32,949 nucleotides of DNA, taken from Flavobacterium branchiophilum NBRC 15030 = ATCC 35035. GTDB lineage: Bacteria > Bacteroidota > Bacteroidia > Flavobacteriales > Flavobacteriaceae. Both the position numbers and the translations under genes were made by a program. The notes under the pieces were generated by a model. The model saw only the letters and a list, made by a program, of their open reading frames with translations, was not told the DNA's origin and did not search any database. Within the stretch, counting starts at the first letter, position 1. Each line of letters starts with the position of its first letter. The stretch lies in contig NZ_MUGT01000004.1 of assembly GCF_002217205.1 (NCBI RefSeq), positions 23,943 through 56,891 of the forward strand, written 5' to 3'. This document shows positions 14,708 through 22,742 of this stretch, piece by piece.

Positions 14708-15310
14708 ATGTTTTCTAAATTAGCTTATAGCATCTTCGAACAAAGCATCGCAGATTATCATCAATTTGACAATGTCGATCAACCCATTCAAAACCCTTAT
14801 TCCAAAAATGATTTTGAACATTTATTATACCACAAAAATTGGATAGACACCGTACAGTGGCATTTTGAAGACATCATCAGAGACCCCAATATCGATCCCG
14901 TAGCAGCACTAACCCTCAAACGCAGGATAGATGCTTCAAATCAGGAACGAACAGATATGGTGGAATATATAGACAGTTATTTCTTGAAAAAATACCAACA
15001 TGTTGCGGTAAAAAACAATGCCAAAATCAATTCCGAAAGTCCCGCATGGGCTTTTGACAGATTGTCCATTTTGGCCCTAAAAATCTACCACATGAAAGAA
15101 GAAGTAAACCGTCCAAACGCCACTTCAGATCACAAAGACAAATGTCAGGCCAAACTCAATATTCTGCTAGAACAACGCACAGATTTATCGTTGGCCATAG
15201 ACGATTTGTTGCAAGATATTGAACATGGCGACAAGTTTATGAAGGTATATAAACAAATGAAAATGTACAACGACGAAGAGTTGAATCCTATTTTATATCA
15301 AAATAAATAA
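14708..15310 (+). CDS. DUF4254 domain-containing protein
   Basis: The product of 200 residues is soluble and helical, beginning MFSKLAYSIFEQSIADYHQF. It shows features I associate with DUF4254: a WIDTVQWHFEDIIRD segment, DPVAALTLKRRIDASNQERTD, and AWAFDRLSILALKIYHM. The function of the family is unknown; in Bacteroidota it is often found near cell-surface glycosyltransferases, but no such gene is adjacent here. It starts at ATG 14708, as the promoter at 14659-14689 overlaps the earlier in-frame ATG. It is the last housekeeping-like gene before the accessory region. Confidence 0.8.
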   Translation: MFSKLAYSIFEQSIADYHQFDNVDQPIQNPYSKNDFEHLLYHKNWIDTVQWHFEDIIRDPNIDPVAALTLKRRIDASNQERTDMVEYIDSYFLKKYQHVAVKNNAKINSESPAWAFDRLSILALKIYHMKEEVNRPNATSDHKDKCQAKLNILLEQRTDLSLAIDDLLQDIEHGDKFMKVYKQMKMYNDEELNPILYQNK

Positions 15311-15387
15311 TCAATAGCTTGTTGGTTTCAGGTTTTGTTTTAGAACCAATTTCTAAAAAAAAACAACAACAAGCCAAAAGCAACTAT

Positions 15388-15512
15388 TTTTTTGGGCGTT
15401 CCCCTACGGGTCGGGCTATTCGTTCTAATCTTTTTTTGGGTGGGCACGGGCAGAAAAAGCCCGCACCCACCCAAAAAAAGGATTTCCACTGCTATCCCTA
15501 ACGCAAAATGCG
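15388..15512. repeat. Noncoding palindromic intergenic element with a 22-bp-arm hairpin
   Basis: The core is a near-perfect hairpin: arms 15430-15451 and 15459-15480 pair at 20 of 22 positions (central 2-base mismatch), with a 7-nt loop AGAAAAA. The GC-rich stem (GGGTGGG..CGGGC) stands out against the AT-rich surroundings. Flanks are a GGGCGTTCCCCTACGGG segment on the left and GGATTTCCACTGCTATCCC on the right, with a small CGCA-AAA-TGCG hairpin at 15502-15512. I recall similar flanks as a dispersed intergenic element in other Bacteroidota, but I cannot verify that here. It lies after the DUF4254 gene and may also act as its terminator. The 300 bp from 15311 to 15610 hold nothing else I can support. 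Confidence 0.6.
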
Positions 15513-15610
15513 GTAATAATAACATTCAGCCTATTTTATACCTCTATTGGGTATTAAATCAGTATCTAACTTTTTGTATTAATTTTTATACAAAAGCACC
15601 CTTTAAACAA

Positions 15611-16084
15611 TCAAATCGAGTCGGGGAGTGGCTCATTGGGAACTATTTTGTAATCCCATTTATACTTTTTATGATTGTTGCCAATAGCGGGTATTAACAC
15701 TCCAATGCCTGCTAATACAATGCCTGGCGGTACTAATAACAGCCCATAACCACCAACTGCAATACCCGTAACAAAGACAACCGTGCCAACAACTAGGTAA
15801 ATTCCAGAGAGTAGGGCCGAGGTTAAGGACATACTTCTGATTTTTGAAATCGACTCTATAGGAATGTTTATACCATCAATAGCAATGGTACTGTCGTCTA
15901 TAATTACCAGACGGCCTTTATACGTTTTGCCGTCTGCAGTGGTAATTTTTACTCTTTTATTGGCTCTAAAAAAATCAGTTTCGTCGTCTGTTTTGCTCGA
16001 CAAAAGCACCCCTTTTTGTTGCGAAAAAACAACATGGGTTGTTAAGAGTAGTGCTAAAATAATTTTTAAAAAAATGTTCATCAT
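15611..16084 (-). CDS. Secreted/membrane SH3-like hypothetical protein
   Basis: The 157-residue product starts with a signal peptide (MMNIFLKIILALLLTTHVVFSQ). A compact beta-rich part follows, with KRVKITTADGKTYKGRLVII and DDSTIAIDGINIPIESISKI (about 43-83), resembling an SH3/Sm-like barrel. Two hydrophobic, glycine-rich segments (about 90-135) and a basic end (NNHKKYKWDYKIV) close the protein. It is a paralogue of the gene at 23085-23567, with the same order of signal peptide, KI-T-GK-G strand set, two membrane segments and a HKK-KW-YKI tail. The pair brackets the lipase/lipoprotein array. Function unknown. It stops with TGA, the only clear TGA stop in the window. Confidence 0.65.
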   Translation of the reverse strand: MMNIFLKIILALLLTTHVVFSQQKGVLLSSKTDDETDFFRANKRVKITTADGKTYKGRLVIIDDSTIAIDGINIPIESISKIRSMSLTSALLSGIYLVVGTVVFVTGIAVGGYGLLLVPPGIVLAGIGVLIPAIGNNHKKYKWDYKIVPNEPLPDSI

Positions 16085-16266
16085 GGTTTTAATTTTTAAA
16101 ATTGTAATTTTTTTTTTTGTACTAATTTATAGTGTGAATTTAATGTTTAAAATGGTATTTGATGCCCATTGAAGTAAAATGCCAAACCATCAAAACGTTA
16201 CTATCATTTGTTGTTGTTCAAATTTAATTGTTCATTTTGGTCTATGATACTTCCGCTGTCAATAAC

Positions 16267-16467
16267 CTATTTATTGTTGATTTTTTCCCATTTGCCACCA
16301 CAAACCCCATTAGCCACACAATGATTTGAAAGGGTATCCAATTTAAAATAGGCTTCATAATAATAACCATTGCTACGGAACTCGAAACTTTTGGACAAAG
16401 CACATTCGCTTAACACTATTGCAATAACAAAAAACAGATTTTTATTGTTTTTTACCAAAAACAACAC
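16267..16467 (-). CDS. Small hypothetical protein, possibly truncated by TAG
   Basis: The short frame overlaps the end of the beta-barrel gene by 26 bp and has only GTG (16467) or TTG starts. With TTG 16458 it would begin MVKNNKNLFFVIAIVLSECA, a plausible signal peptide, followed by a tail with two cysteines (HCVANGVCGGKWEK). The frame ends at TAG 16267-16269, but it continues open for 20 more codons (VIDSGSIIDQNEQLNLNNNK) to TGA 16204-16206, and those residues look coding. The TAG may therefore be a premature stop in a protein of about 87 residues. No family is recognised, and the gene may not be real. Confidence 0.4.
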   Translation of the reverse strand: MLFLVKNNKNLFFVIAIVLSECALSKSFEFRSNGYYYEAYFKLDTLSNHCVANGVCGGKWEKINNK

Positions 16468-17077
16468 GTTTTATTCCGAAATTGATTAATATATTTTGGG
16501 TATAATAGTTTCTTTTAAAAATAAAAGTTTCGCTACTCCCTTTGTATCCCCCAAAAAAGTATCCTTCAACATCGGTATAAACGATATATTTTTTATCAAT
16601 CATATAATTTAAACCTATTCCTAAGTTTATGTTCAAATATGATTTTGCATAATCATTGGTGTATGTATAATTGCTTTCTGTTTCATGATTCCATGCTAAA
16701 CCAAGTTTTGCACTTGGATAAAATTTAGAATCAATATTAGAATTTAAGTTAAAATGAGCATTTATAGGAATACAAATTACGCTTCCGTCAAAATGACCAT
16801 ATTCTGGTTTGTATCCATTTGTAAACGAAACACCTGTTTTAATATACTTAAATCGTGCAGTAATACTGAATTTATCATTCAAAAAATATTCAGAAATGAA
16901 TCCCGATTGAAACGAATTTTTAGGTTCATTTAATTTGTAACCTAAAATGGTATTACTACCCATTTCTATACCAAAATACCATTGCCCCTTTGGATTGACA
17001 ACTGTTTTTTTGTTTTGTGCCGTGGATAAAGTTCCAGTGATGCATAGCGATAACAAGAGTGTTTTTTTTATAAGCAT
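16442..17077 (-). CDS. Outer-membrane beta-barrel protein
   Basis: The 211-residue product has a signal peptide (MLIKKTLLLSLCITGTLSTA) followed by about eight alternating hydrophobic/polar strands rich in Tyr, Phe and Gly (for example WYFGIEMGSNTILGYKL, FSITARFKYIKTGVSF, YLNINLGIGLNYMI). It ends with a strand near NILINFGIKRVVF. This is the pattern of small porin-like outer-membrane proteins common in Bacteroidota. It lies 52 bp downstream of the secreted lipase gene, with a terminator hairpin in between whose T-tract ends about 12 bp before the start codon. It may be expressed by readthrough. The ligand or role is unknown; an outer-membrane partner of the lipase is a guess from position only. 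Confidence 0.75.
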   Translation of the reverse strand: MLIKKTLLLSLCITGTLSTAQNKKTVVNPKGQWYFGIEMGSNTILGYKLNEPKNSFQSGFISEYFLNDKFSITARFKYIKTGVSFTNGYKPEYGHFDGSVICIPINAHFNLNSNIDSKFYPSAKLGLAWNHETESNYTYTNDYAKSYLNINLGIGLNYMIDKKYIVYTDVEGYFFGGYKGSSETFIFKRNYYTQNILINFGIKRVVFGKKQ

Positions 17078-17083
17078 TTTGAC

Positions 17084-17117
17084 TGATTTAAAAAAAGCCG
17101 TTTTTATACAAACGGCT
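17084..17117 (-). terminator. Intrinsic terminator after the lipase gene
   Basis: On the minus strand an 8-bp stem (AGCCGTTT/AAACGGCT, 17117-17110 with 17103-17096) with a 6-nt loop is followed by TTTTTTTAAA. It lies 12 bp after the lipase stop. Confidence 0.75.
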
Positions 17118-17129
17118 CGTTATTTTAGT

Positions 17130-20100
17130 TTATTGTTTTGTGAAATTGATGTCTTGATAAAAATTATCATAAGTAATTTTAGCGATATAATATCCTGACG
17201 GCAGGTTTGAAATATCATGAATGCTTGGATTACCACTAATAGTCTTAGTCCCAAAAAGCATTCCAGATTGATTGTAAATCCGTGCAATTATAGGACTTGT
17301 TGTTGAAGGATATAAACTAGCATTTTTTAAAGAAAACACCAATGTACTTGAAACAGGAATTGGTGTAATTTGATAAAAATTGACCATCACAGGACCTGCG
17401 GGTGGCAGCGTGGTACCGTCCGTCCAACTAAAATTTTTCCATGCACTCCAACAGTTGTTTGATTTTACTCTACATCTGAATTTCAAAGGATTGTTTGTTG
17501 GGTTTGCTCCCGTTACATAAAGGTTTGCTTGCGAGCCAGTAGCAGCTGTTGCAGTGTAACCGTTTGATCCATTAAAGAAAAAATTGCCCGATATTTTTTC
17601 CCACTGCCAGTCGGAATTGATTGGTGTATAATTACCCAAATTGGCACTCAAATTATAACTCAAATAATTATTATTTGCACCACCACTCAAAGCACAAGTA
17701 GCATCTATACTACCAGAATCATAACAACCATTTATAGTAGGTTGCAACGTTCCTAGTATGATTGACCTCACGTTAGTAAGACCATTGCTAAATGTTGCTG
17801 TGATGCTACTAGACGGATTTGTAAATAATGCTTTGACAGTAATACTGTAATTATCAGAACTGATAATTTGTAAATCGGGTGTTACAGCCCAATTTGAAAC
17901 AGGACTTGGTATTTTGCAAATGTCATACGTAAAAGTAGCTGTTGTGTTTATACACATTGCAGAAGGTCCAGACAAAGCATTTGCGGGAATTGGAAAATAA
18001 GGTGCTTGGGGATTACCCGCTAATTCTTTCAATAACCACTTCGCACTTTCTTTTGTAAAAGAAGTATGTTCTGTATTTTTACTTTCACCATAATAACTAT
18101 CAAAAGGAGTTTGTCTATTTGTTGAGCAAAGTAGATTGATATTTAATGGATTACTCCAGTTTTGATTGGGTTGTAAATGTGCTAATGCAGAAAATGTACT
18201 GATAAAAGAATTACTTTCTACATATTCATTTTCCTCTGTGTAACTTCTATATCCAGCTTCACTTGCACCACCTTCTATCGATTCTCTTAATTTTTTACCA
18301 AGTTTTAAAAAGCCACCAGGTACTACATCAAGACTTCCTCTAATGTCTTGATTATTTACATTCAAAGTCCATCTTGGATGTGGCAAACATGGATTACAGT
18401 TTAATCCTGTTAATGGATTCCAATGTAATGAGAATGCTGTAGTTTGTCCATCTCCTTTAAATACAGTTCCTGTTGAGCCGTAACTTGGGCAAAAAACATC
18501 TTGGAAACGAGCCAATGTTATGGTAGAACTTTGAAAAGGCCAAAGACCTCGAATATAAATTTTTGTTCTTAAAAAAGTTTGTCCTTCATAGCCTTGTTTT
18601 GTTCCTGTTAGTGAACCATTGGTCATAGCAATTTTTCTAAATGATGTGTTTGATACTGGATAGCCATTTGAACCTGCCACACCATTTGCATTTAAGGCAT
18701 TATAATAAGTATTGAAATAAGATGAGCCTAATAAATTATGATTGGGTGAAGTTCTGGCATATTCAAAGTTGGTAATACTCATTTGCTGACCTGCAACTGA
18801 ATTTAGATCGTTGTATTTTTCTACTGCTGATTTATTTCCCATTGGGTCTGCCATGAACCAAATATTGGCTTGAGCCCCAACTGGAATATTTGCTCCCAAA
18901 TGGGGACTATCGACACTTACCCAAAGTCGTGCATTGTGTTTCCAACTACTATCTCCTGTTTGTGCAAATTTCTTTTCCATATAGGCCAGTGCATAACGGG
19001 TTATTTGTCCGCCCATACTTGGACCAATTAAAACCAAACCATTTGTGCTTCCTGCGGTGGTTTGCAAGGGTTTTACATAACTTCTAATAAATGCAACCAG
19101 TGTTTTGGCATTTCGTTCTATATAATCGGCACCGCCATCTACTTGCACCATATTTGGGCGGGTTTCAAAATGACCTGGAAACGGAATGGGAACAAAAACC
19201 TGTTTGGTTGGCTGTGTAGGATGCACAAACTCATAATTGGGCTGATTGATGACGATTACATCGTAACCCAAGGTGCGTAATTCTTGCATTAGATTAATTG
19301 GACCAGGTGCTCCACTGGATAAAATGCCTTGATAAATCATCGAATCCTCAATTGATTCATGGCTTATGGGGTTGAAGGCAACAGTAATCATGGGATTGCT
19401 GCCAAAACCATTAAAAGTTATTTTTTTGTTCTCGTTAAAACATTTTGGGTCGCTTTCGCAGTCGCAATCTTGAACTTTTCGTTTGTCGCCAGGGTCAAAA
19501 CCATCAACAATAATTATGGGTTTTAGCATTTTTTTGGAGGTATTGGCATAGGCATAAAACACGGTATATTCAATTTGTCCTTTGAATGATAAATCGCCAG
19601 TATTGTATCCTGCAAAAGCTTCGGTTGCAGCAATTTCGGCAGTAGATGATGGAAAGATACCTTTGTCCCGAAGGGTTTCGGTACACAAAGTAGCCGTTGT
19701 TCTGCTATAATTGGCAGCCTCTACATTTACATAAAGGGTTGCATAGGTGGTAATAACAGAATTGTCAGTAAATGTGGCAATAAAAGTTAAAGTTTTAAGA
19801 CCAGAATTAGGATAGACCACATTTTTTGAGTTGATCAAATAACTACCATTACTGATAATTGCAACTGCGGTATTGGTTGCGGAATCTTCAAATTTTACAC
19901 TTAAATTTTTAATGGCAGTAGTAGCGTTGTTAAAAGTAAAATAATCGTTAAAATTGAAACTGATGCTGCTGCCCGAAACAACATTTTTTAAAGGAGAAGC
20001 GACCAAGATTTTTTTAGCAATAAACGAAGTTTTTCCTGCAACAGCAACGAATTGATTGTTGGTTACTGTTATCCCCGATAGTGCAACATTATCTTCATTG

Positions 20101-20477
20101 ATATTGAGTCGATGAAACGAAGTGTTGATAATGCCAATATCAACTGCATTCGGAATAGTAGTTCCAGCGATTCGGAGTTTTAAAGCATCAGAATTTATAA
20201 ACAAGGATTGGTTTGATGCTTGGTGCAATTCGGATAAGGCTTGAACAAAATGTTTGTTGTTGGAAATATTATTTTCAGTCGTGTTATAGTTGGTAAGATT
20301 AGAAAAATCTACAACTTTGTCTAATAATATGCCCGACGAGATCTGGGCAGTTGGTAAATTGGCGAGCATCACGGGCCAATTGGGATGCTCTTCGATTGCG
20401 GTAATTGTTGAACCGTTTTGGGCTGTGATTTTGCCTACTGCAAAAAACAGCAATACTGTAATGAAAATTTTTTTCAT
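17130..20477 (-). CDS. Secreted lipase-like alpha/beta hydrolase with T9SS C-terminal sorting domain
   Basis: The 1115-residue product starts with a signal peptide (MKKIFITVLLFFAVGKITAQ). Residues ~20-280 are a beta-rich N-terminal region. Residues ~320-700 form a hydrolase domain: KPIIIVDGFDPGDKRK, YDVIVINQPNYEF, and a nucleophile elbow in LVLIGPSMGGQITRYALAYM, with Ser487 in a G-x-S-x-G pentapeptide. This is the pattern of lipases/esterases of the PGAP1-like group. Residues ~830-1030 look like adhesive or Ig/PKD-like modules, and the last ~75 residues (IARIYNQSGMLFG, ISNLPSGYYIAKIT) are a type A T9SS sorting domain, so the protein is exported across the outer membrane. Catalytic Asp and His were not assigned. 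The first ~38 codons and upstream 21 bp are about 97% identical to the truncated copies at 21629-21762 and 22888-23021, then the sequences diverge sharply. The substrate is unknown. Confidence 0.85.
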   Translation of the reverse strand: MKKIFITVLLFFAVGKITAQNGSTITAIEEHPNWPVMLANLPTAQISSGILLDKVVDFSNLTNYNTTENNISNNKHFVQALSELHQASNQSLFINSDALKLRIAGTTIPNAVDIGIINTSFHRLNINEDNVALSGITVTNNQFVAVAGKTSFIAKKILVASPLKNVVSGSSISFNFNDYFTFNNATTAIKNLSVKFEDSATNTAVAIISNGSYLINSKNVVYPNSGLKTLTFIATFTDNSVITTYATLYVNVEAANYSRTTATLCTETLRDKGIFPSSTAEIAATEAFAGYNTGDLSFKGQIEYTVFYAYANTSKKMLKPIIIVDGFDPGDKRKVQDCDCESDPKCFNENKKITFNGFGSNPMITVAFNPISHESIEDSMIYQGILSSGAPGPINLMQELRTLGYDVIVINQPNYEFVHPTQPTKQVFVPIPFPGHFETRPNMVQVDGGADYIERNAKTLVAFIRSYVKPLQTTAGSTNGLVLIGPSMGGQITRYALAYMEKKFAQTGDSSWKHNARLWVSVDSPHLGANIPVGAQANIWFMADPMGNKSAVEKYNDLNSVAGQQMSITNFEYARTSPNHNLLGSSYFNTYYNALNANGVAGSNGYPVSNTSFRKIAMTNGSLTGTKQGYEGQTFLRTKIYIRGLWPFQSSTITLARFQDVFCPSYGSTGTVFKGDGQTTAFSLHWNPLTGLNCNPCLPHPRWTLNVNNQDIRGSLDVVPGGFLKLGKKLRESIEGGASEAGYRSYTEENEYVESNSFISTFSALAHLQPNQNWSNPLNINLLCSTNRQTPFDSYYGESKNTEHTSFTKESAKWLLKELAGNPQAPYFPIPANALSGPSAMCINTTATFTYDICKIPSPVSNWAVTPDLQIISSDNYSITVKALFTNPSSSITATFSNGLTNVRSIILGTLQPTINGCYDSGSIDATCALSGGANNNYLSYNLSANLGNYTPINSDWQWEKISGNFFFNGSNGYTATAATGSQANLYVTGANPTNNPLKFRCRVKSNNCWSAWKNFSWTDGTTLPPAGPVMVNFYQITPIPVSSTLVFSLKNASLYPSTTSPIIARIYNQSGMLFGTKTISGNPSIHDISNLPSGYYIAKITYDNFYQDINFTKQ

Positions 20478-20498
20478 AGTTTTGTAAAGATTAAATTA
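20365..20498 (-). repeat. Homogenised 5' block shared by three lipase starts
   Basis: The block covers the first ~38 codons of the lipase gene plus 21 bp upstream. It differs from 21629-21762 at about 4 of 134 positions, and 22888-23021 is a third, slightly more diverged copy. Downstream of the block the three genes are only distantly similar, so the edge is abrupt. Confidence 0.75.
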
Positions 20499-20534
20499 GT
20501 GAATTTTTTAGTGAATTTTTATTGTTTAATTATT

Positions 20535-20557
20535 GGGTACTATTTGGCGTAGTACCC
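20535..20557. terminator. Hairpin between lipoprotein 1 and the lipase gene
   Basis: A perfect 8-bp stem (GGGTACTA/TAGTACCC) with a 7-nt loop. In minus-strand transcription it follows the lipoprotein 1 stop by 8 bp, where a terminator is expected, yet the run of T's (TTTTTTATTT) lies on the plus-strand side. Confidence 0.55.
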
Positions 20558-20565
20558 TTTTTTAT

Positions 20566-21177
20566 TTAAGGAAATGTTGCATTTGGGAGTGTGTTCAAGT
20601 TTAAGTCAAACCTTCCGTCGGTAATTGTTATAAAATCATTAGGATTGTCATAGCGAACAAACTTACCTTTGAAATTTCCAGATAAAATCCAATTTCCAGT
20701 TAAACTACCATTAAATCGGGTTATCTTTATTTCTCCTTGATTTACAATTGAACCGTAATAAGCATAGTTTGATATATTAGCATCCCATATCTTAAAATAA
20801 ATATGATCAATTAAAGCACTATCAATGCCGTCATGAAAATTGCTATTAAATAAAGGGTAAATACCAATTGCATTTACTAAAAGTTCTTTGAAATGAATTG
20901 TCATTTGAAATCCGACAGCACTTTTGCCATCTTTAACAACAATTTCACTCCATGGTAGTGTGCTACTTCCAGTATAAACTAAACCATGCCCAGAAGGGCC
21001 AGTAAGCGTACCAGTTGGATCTCTTGGGATGTACACCTTGCCGTTTATGGTAACACCAAAGGTGTTGGCTCCCATCTGGGTTTCGGGTGGTAGTTTTGAT
21101 GCTTCAGTTTGAACATCGTCTTTGGAGCAGCCTACAAGTAACAATGTTGCTACAAGAGTTAAAATTTGTTTTTTCAT
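20566..21177 (-). CDS. Surface lipoprotein 1 of the array
   Basis: The 203-residue product has a lipoprotein signal peptide (MKKQILTLVATLLLVGC) with the lipid-bearing cysteine at residue 17 and the following SKDD, which resembles the Bacteroidota signal for export of lipoproteins to the cell surface. The mature part shares two blocks with lipoproteins 2 and 3: LPPETQMGANTFG..INGKVYIP near the start, and SGNFKGKF.....ITITDGRFDLNLNTL at the end. The middle is divergent. I recall this GANTFG-INGK family as an uncharacterised flavobacterial lipoprotein domain (possibly DUF6252). The signal peptide codons match those of lipoprotein 2 almost exactly. The gene lies between repeat copy A (upstream) and the full-length lipase gene (88 bp downstream). 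Confidence 0.8.
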   Translation of the reverse strand: MKKQILTLVATLLLVGCSKDDVQTEASKLPPETQMGANTFGVTINGKVYIPRDPTGTLTGPSGHGLVYTGSSTLPWSEIVVKDGKSAVGFQMTIHFKELLVNAIGIYPLFNSNFHDGIDSALIDHIYFKIWDANISNYAYYGSIVNQGEIKITRFNGSLTGNWILSGNFKGKFVRYDNPNDFITITDGRFDLNLNTLPNATFP

Positions 21178-21483
21178 TTTTTTTAGAATTAAAATTAATT
21201 TGAATAGAGATAAATCATTTTGGTAATTATCATTTTTTTAGGAAGAATCCATTTTTTTACTTTTTATAATTCCTGTGGTTGTTTGGGTTGTCATTTTTGT
21301 TTGAGTTTAATTTTTTAAAATACGGCTTTGTTGTTATGAGTCATTTTCAAAATAGTTGTGATGCACTGATTCTTGGCAACAAAAGTAGCGTTCGCTTAAA
21401 ATAAAGTGTCCCAAATTCTGCATTTTTACGGAATTTGGGACACATTTACAGAATTTGGGACAAAGTTTAACAGTTTTTGTTCC
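21175..21483 (-). repeat. Array repeat, copy A
   Basis: About 96% identical to copy B (roughly 11 substitutions and a small indel in ~309 bp). On the minus strand it starts with the 17-bp araC tail (GGAACAAAAACTGTTAA), then the araC-type terminator hairpin (21443-21406), and ends at the ATG of lipoprotein 1. It is joined on its upstream side to truncated lipase A. Confidence 0.9.
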
Positions 21484-21741
21484 AAAAATCGAAAATAGTT
21501 TGTTCCCAATTGCGTGGTCTGCATGAGAGAGGTTGTAATTGCCTCTATTAAAATCATACAAATTAGAAAACATTGCGGTTTTGTTATACAAAAAACCAGC
21601 TGTAATTTGTGATTGGTTGAGGTTAGAAAGCATCACGGGCCAATTGGGATGCTCTTCGATTGCGGTAATTGTTGAGCCGTTTTGGGCTGTGGTTTTGCCT
21701 ATTGCAAAAAACAGCAATACTGTAATGAAAATTTTTTTCAT
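21334..21741 (-). pseudogene. Truncated lipase A, fused to the array repeat
   Basis: The frame begins as the lipase does (MKKIFITVLLFFAIGKTTAQ, then NGSTITAIEEHPNWPVML) and stays homologous to the full-length lipase N-terminus to about residue 86 (NLSHADHAIGNKLFSIF). It then runs into the array repeat, which supplies 49 unrelated residues (GTKTVKLCPKFCK and on) to a TAA at 21334-21336. The hydrolase, adhesive modules and T9SS tail are all missing. The fusion still encodes a 135-residue protein with a signal peptide and a cysteine-rich tail, so expression cannot be excluded. Compared with copy B, all five substitutions between the signal peptide and the junction are synonymous. Confidence 0.75.
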
Positions 21742-21801
21742 ACTTTTGTAAAGATTAAATTATTAATTTTTTTGTAAATTTTTATTGTTTAATTGTAATT
21801 G

Positions 21802-21823
21802 AGAGGCGACGGCAATCGCCTCT
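21802..21823. terminator. Hairpin between lipoprotein 2 and truncated lipase A
   Basis: An 8-bp stem (AGAGGCGA/TCGCCTCT) with a 6-nt loop, 5 bp after the lipoprotein 2 stop in the minus direction. As with the other array hairpins, the T-rich side faces the plus strand. Confidence 0.55.
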
Positions 21824-21828
21824 TTATT

Positions 21829-22434
21829 TTAATGATTTAGTGTGGCTAGATTTATATCAAATCTACCATCCGTAACTTGTATTGTTTCTGATGGATTGTC
21901 TTTGTTATACAAAGTGCAGTTAAATGTGCCAGAATAATTACCATTTGGATAATCAAATCGAGAAATTACTATTGTTCCAGCATTGGCTGCGGACCAGTAA
22001 GTTTTATTTATCCCATTTTCTGATATACCTGCAATAATTTGATTATTATTTGGACCATACGAATATAATTCGCCATTTGATTGTCCAACAATATAACCAC
22101 CATTGCCAGTCGACATGTTTTTTATCCATAAAATAATACCGGCACCATTAATATCTTTTTTATTGGCAATTTCTAATTGCCAATAATCGCCTCCAATAGT
22201 CGGTGGGTGAAAATTTCCGCCCGCATTTAATTTTAAACCATAAAGTGGCGACCCTCCAATAGCTTGACTTCCATTTTTAGGAATTAAAAGTTTACCATTG
22301 ATATAACACCCAGCAGTATTTGCTCCTGTTGTTGTGGCAGGAGGTAGGGTGTCGGCTGGGGTTTCGGGTGCGGAGTCTTTTGAGCAACTGAATAGCAACA
22401 ATGTTGCTACAAGAGTTAAAATTTGTTTTTTCAT
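21829..22434 (-). CDS. Surface lipoprotein 2 of the array
   Basis: The 201-residue product carries the lipoprotein signal peptide MKKQILTLVATLLLFSC, followed by SKDSAPE after the acylated cysteine. Mature landmarks are LPPATTTGANTAGCYINGKL near the start, and NYSGTFNCTLYNKDNP plus IQVTDGRFDINLATL at the end. The central ~110 residues (glycine/asparagine rich, with KNMSTGNGGYIVGQSNGE) differ strongly from lipoproteins 1 and 3. It is preceded by repeat copy B and followed by a hairpin and truncated lipase A. The combination of near-identical upstream DNA and signal peptide with a divergent body makes it look like exchangeable cargo. Function unknown; surface exposure is inferred from the residues after Cys. 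Confidence 0.8.
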   Translation of the reverse strand: MKKQILTLVATLLLFSCSKDSAPETPADTLPPATTTGANTAGCYINGKLLIPKNGSQAIGGSPLYGLKLNAGGNFHPPTIGGDYWQLEIANKKDINGAGIILWIKNMSTGNGGYIVGQSNGELYSYGPNNNQIIAGISENGINKTYWSAANAGTIVISRFDYPNGNYSGTFNCTLYNKDNPSETIQVTDGRFDINLATLNH

Positions 22435-22742
22435 TTTTTTTAGAATTAAAATTAATTTGAATTGAAATAAATCATTTTGGTAATCATCATTTTTTTAGGA
22501 GGAATCCATTTTTTTACTTTTTATAATTCCTGTGGTTGTTTGGGCTGTCATTTTTGTTTGAGTTTTATTTTTTTTTAAATACGGCTTTGTTGTTATGAGT
22601 CATTTTCAAAATAGTTTTGATGCACTGTTTTTTGGCAACAAAAGTAGCGTTCGCTTAAAATAAAGTGTCCCAAATTCTGCATTTTTACGGAATTTGGGAC
22701 ACATTTACAGAATTTGGGACAAAGTTTAACAGTTTTTGTTCC
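22432..22742 (-). repeat. Array repeat, copy B
   Basis: Differs from copy C at about 5 of 311 positions, closer than it is to copy A. It has the same parts: araC tail, terminator hairpin (22702-22665), and an AT-rich leader ending at the lipoprotein 2 ATG. Confidence 0.9.

Noticed and set aside
15319-15697. Overlapping ORFs on both strands across the hairpin element
   Set aside because: They translate the palindromic noncoding element (Pro, Gly, Arg-rich nonsense), mirror each other on the two strands and have no domain features.
21238-21294. 18-codon minus-strand ORF (MTTQTTTGIIKSKKMDSS) inside each array repeat, possible leader peptide
   Set aside because: The start codon is ATA in copy C, and of the two A/B differences one is nonsynonymous, so there is no sign of selection for translation.
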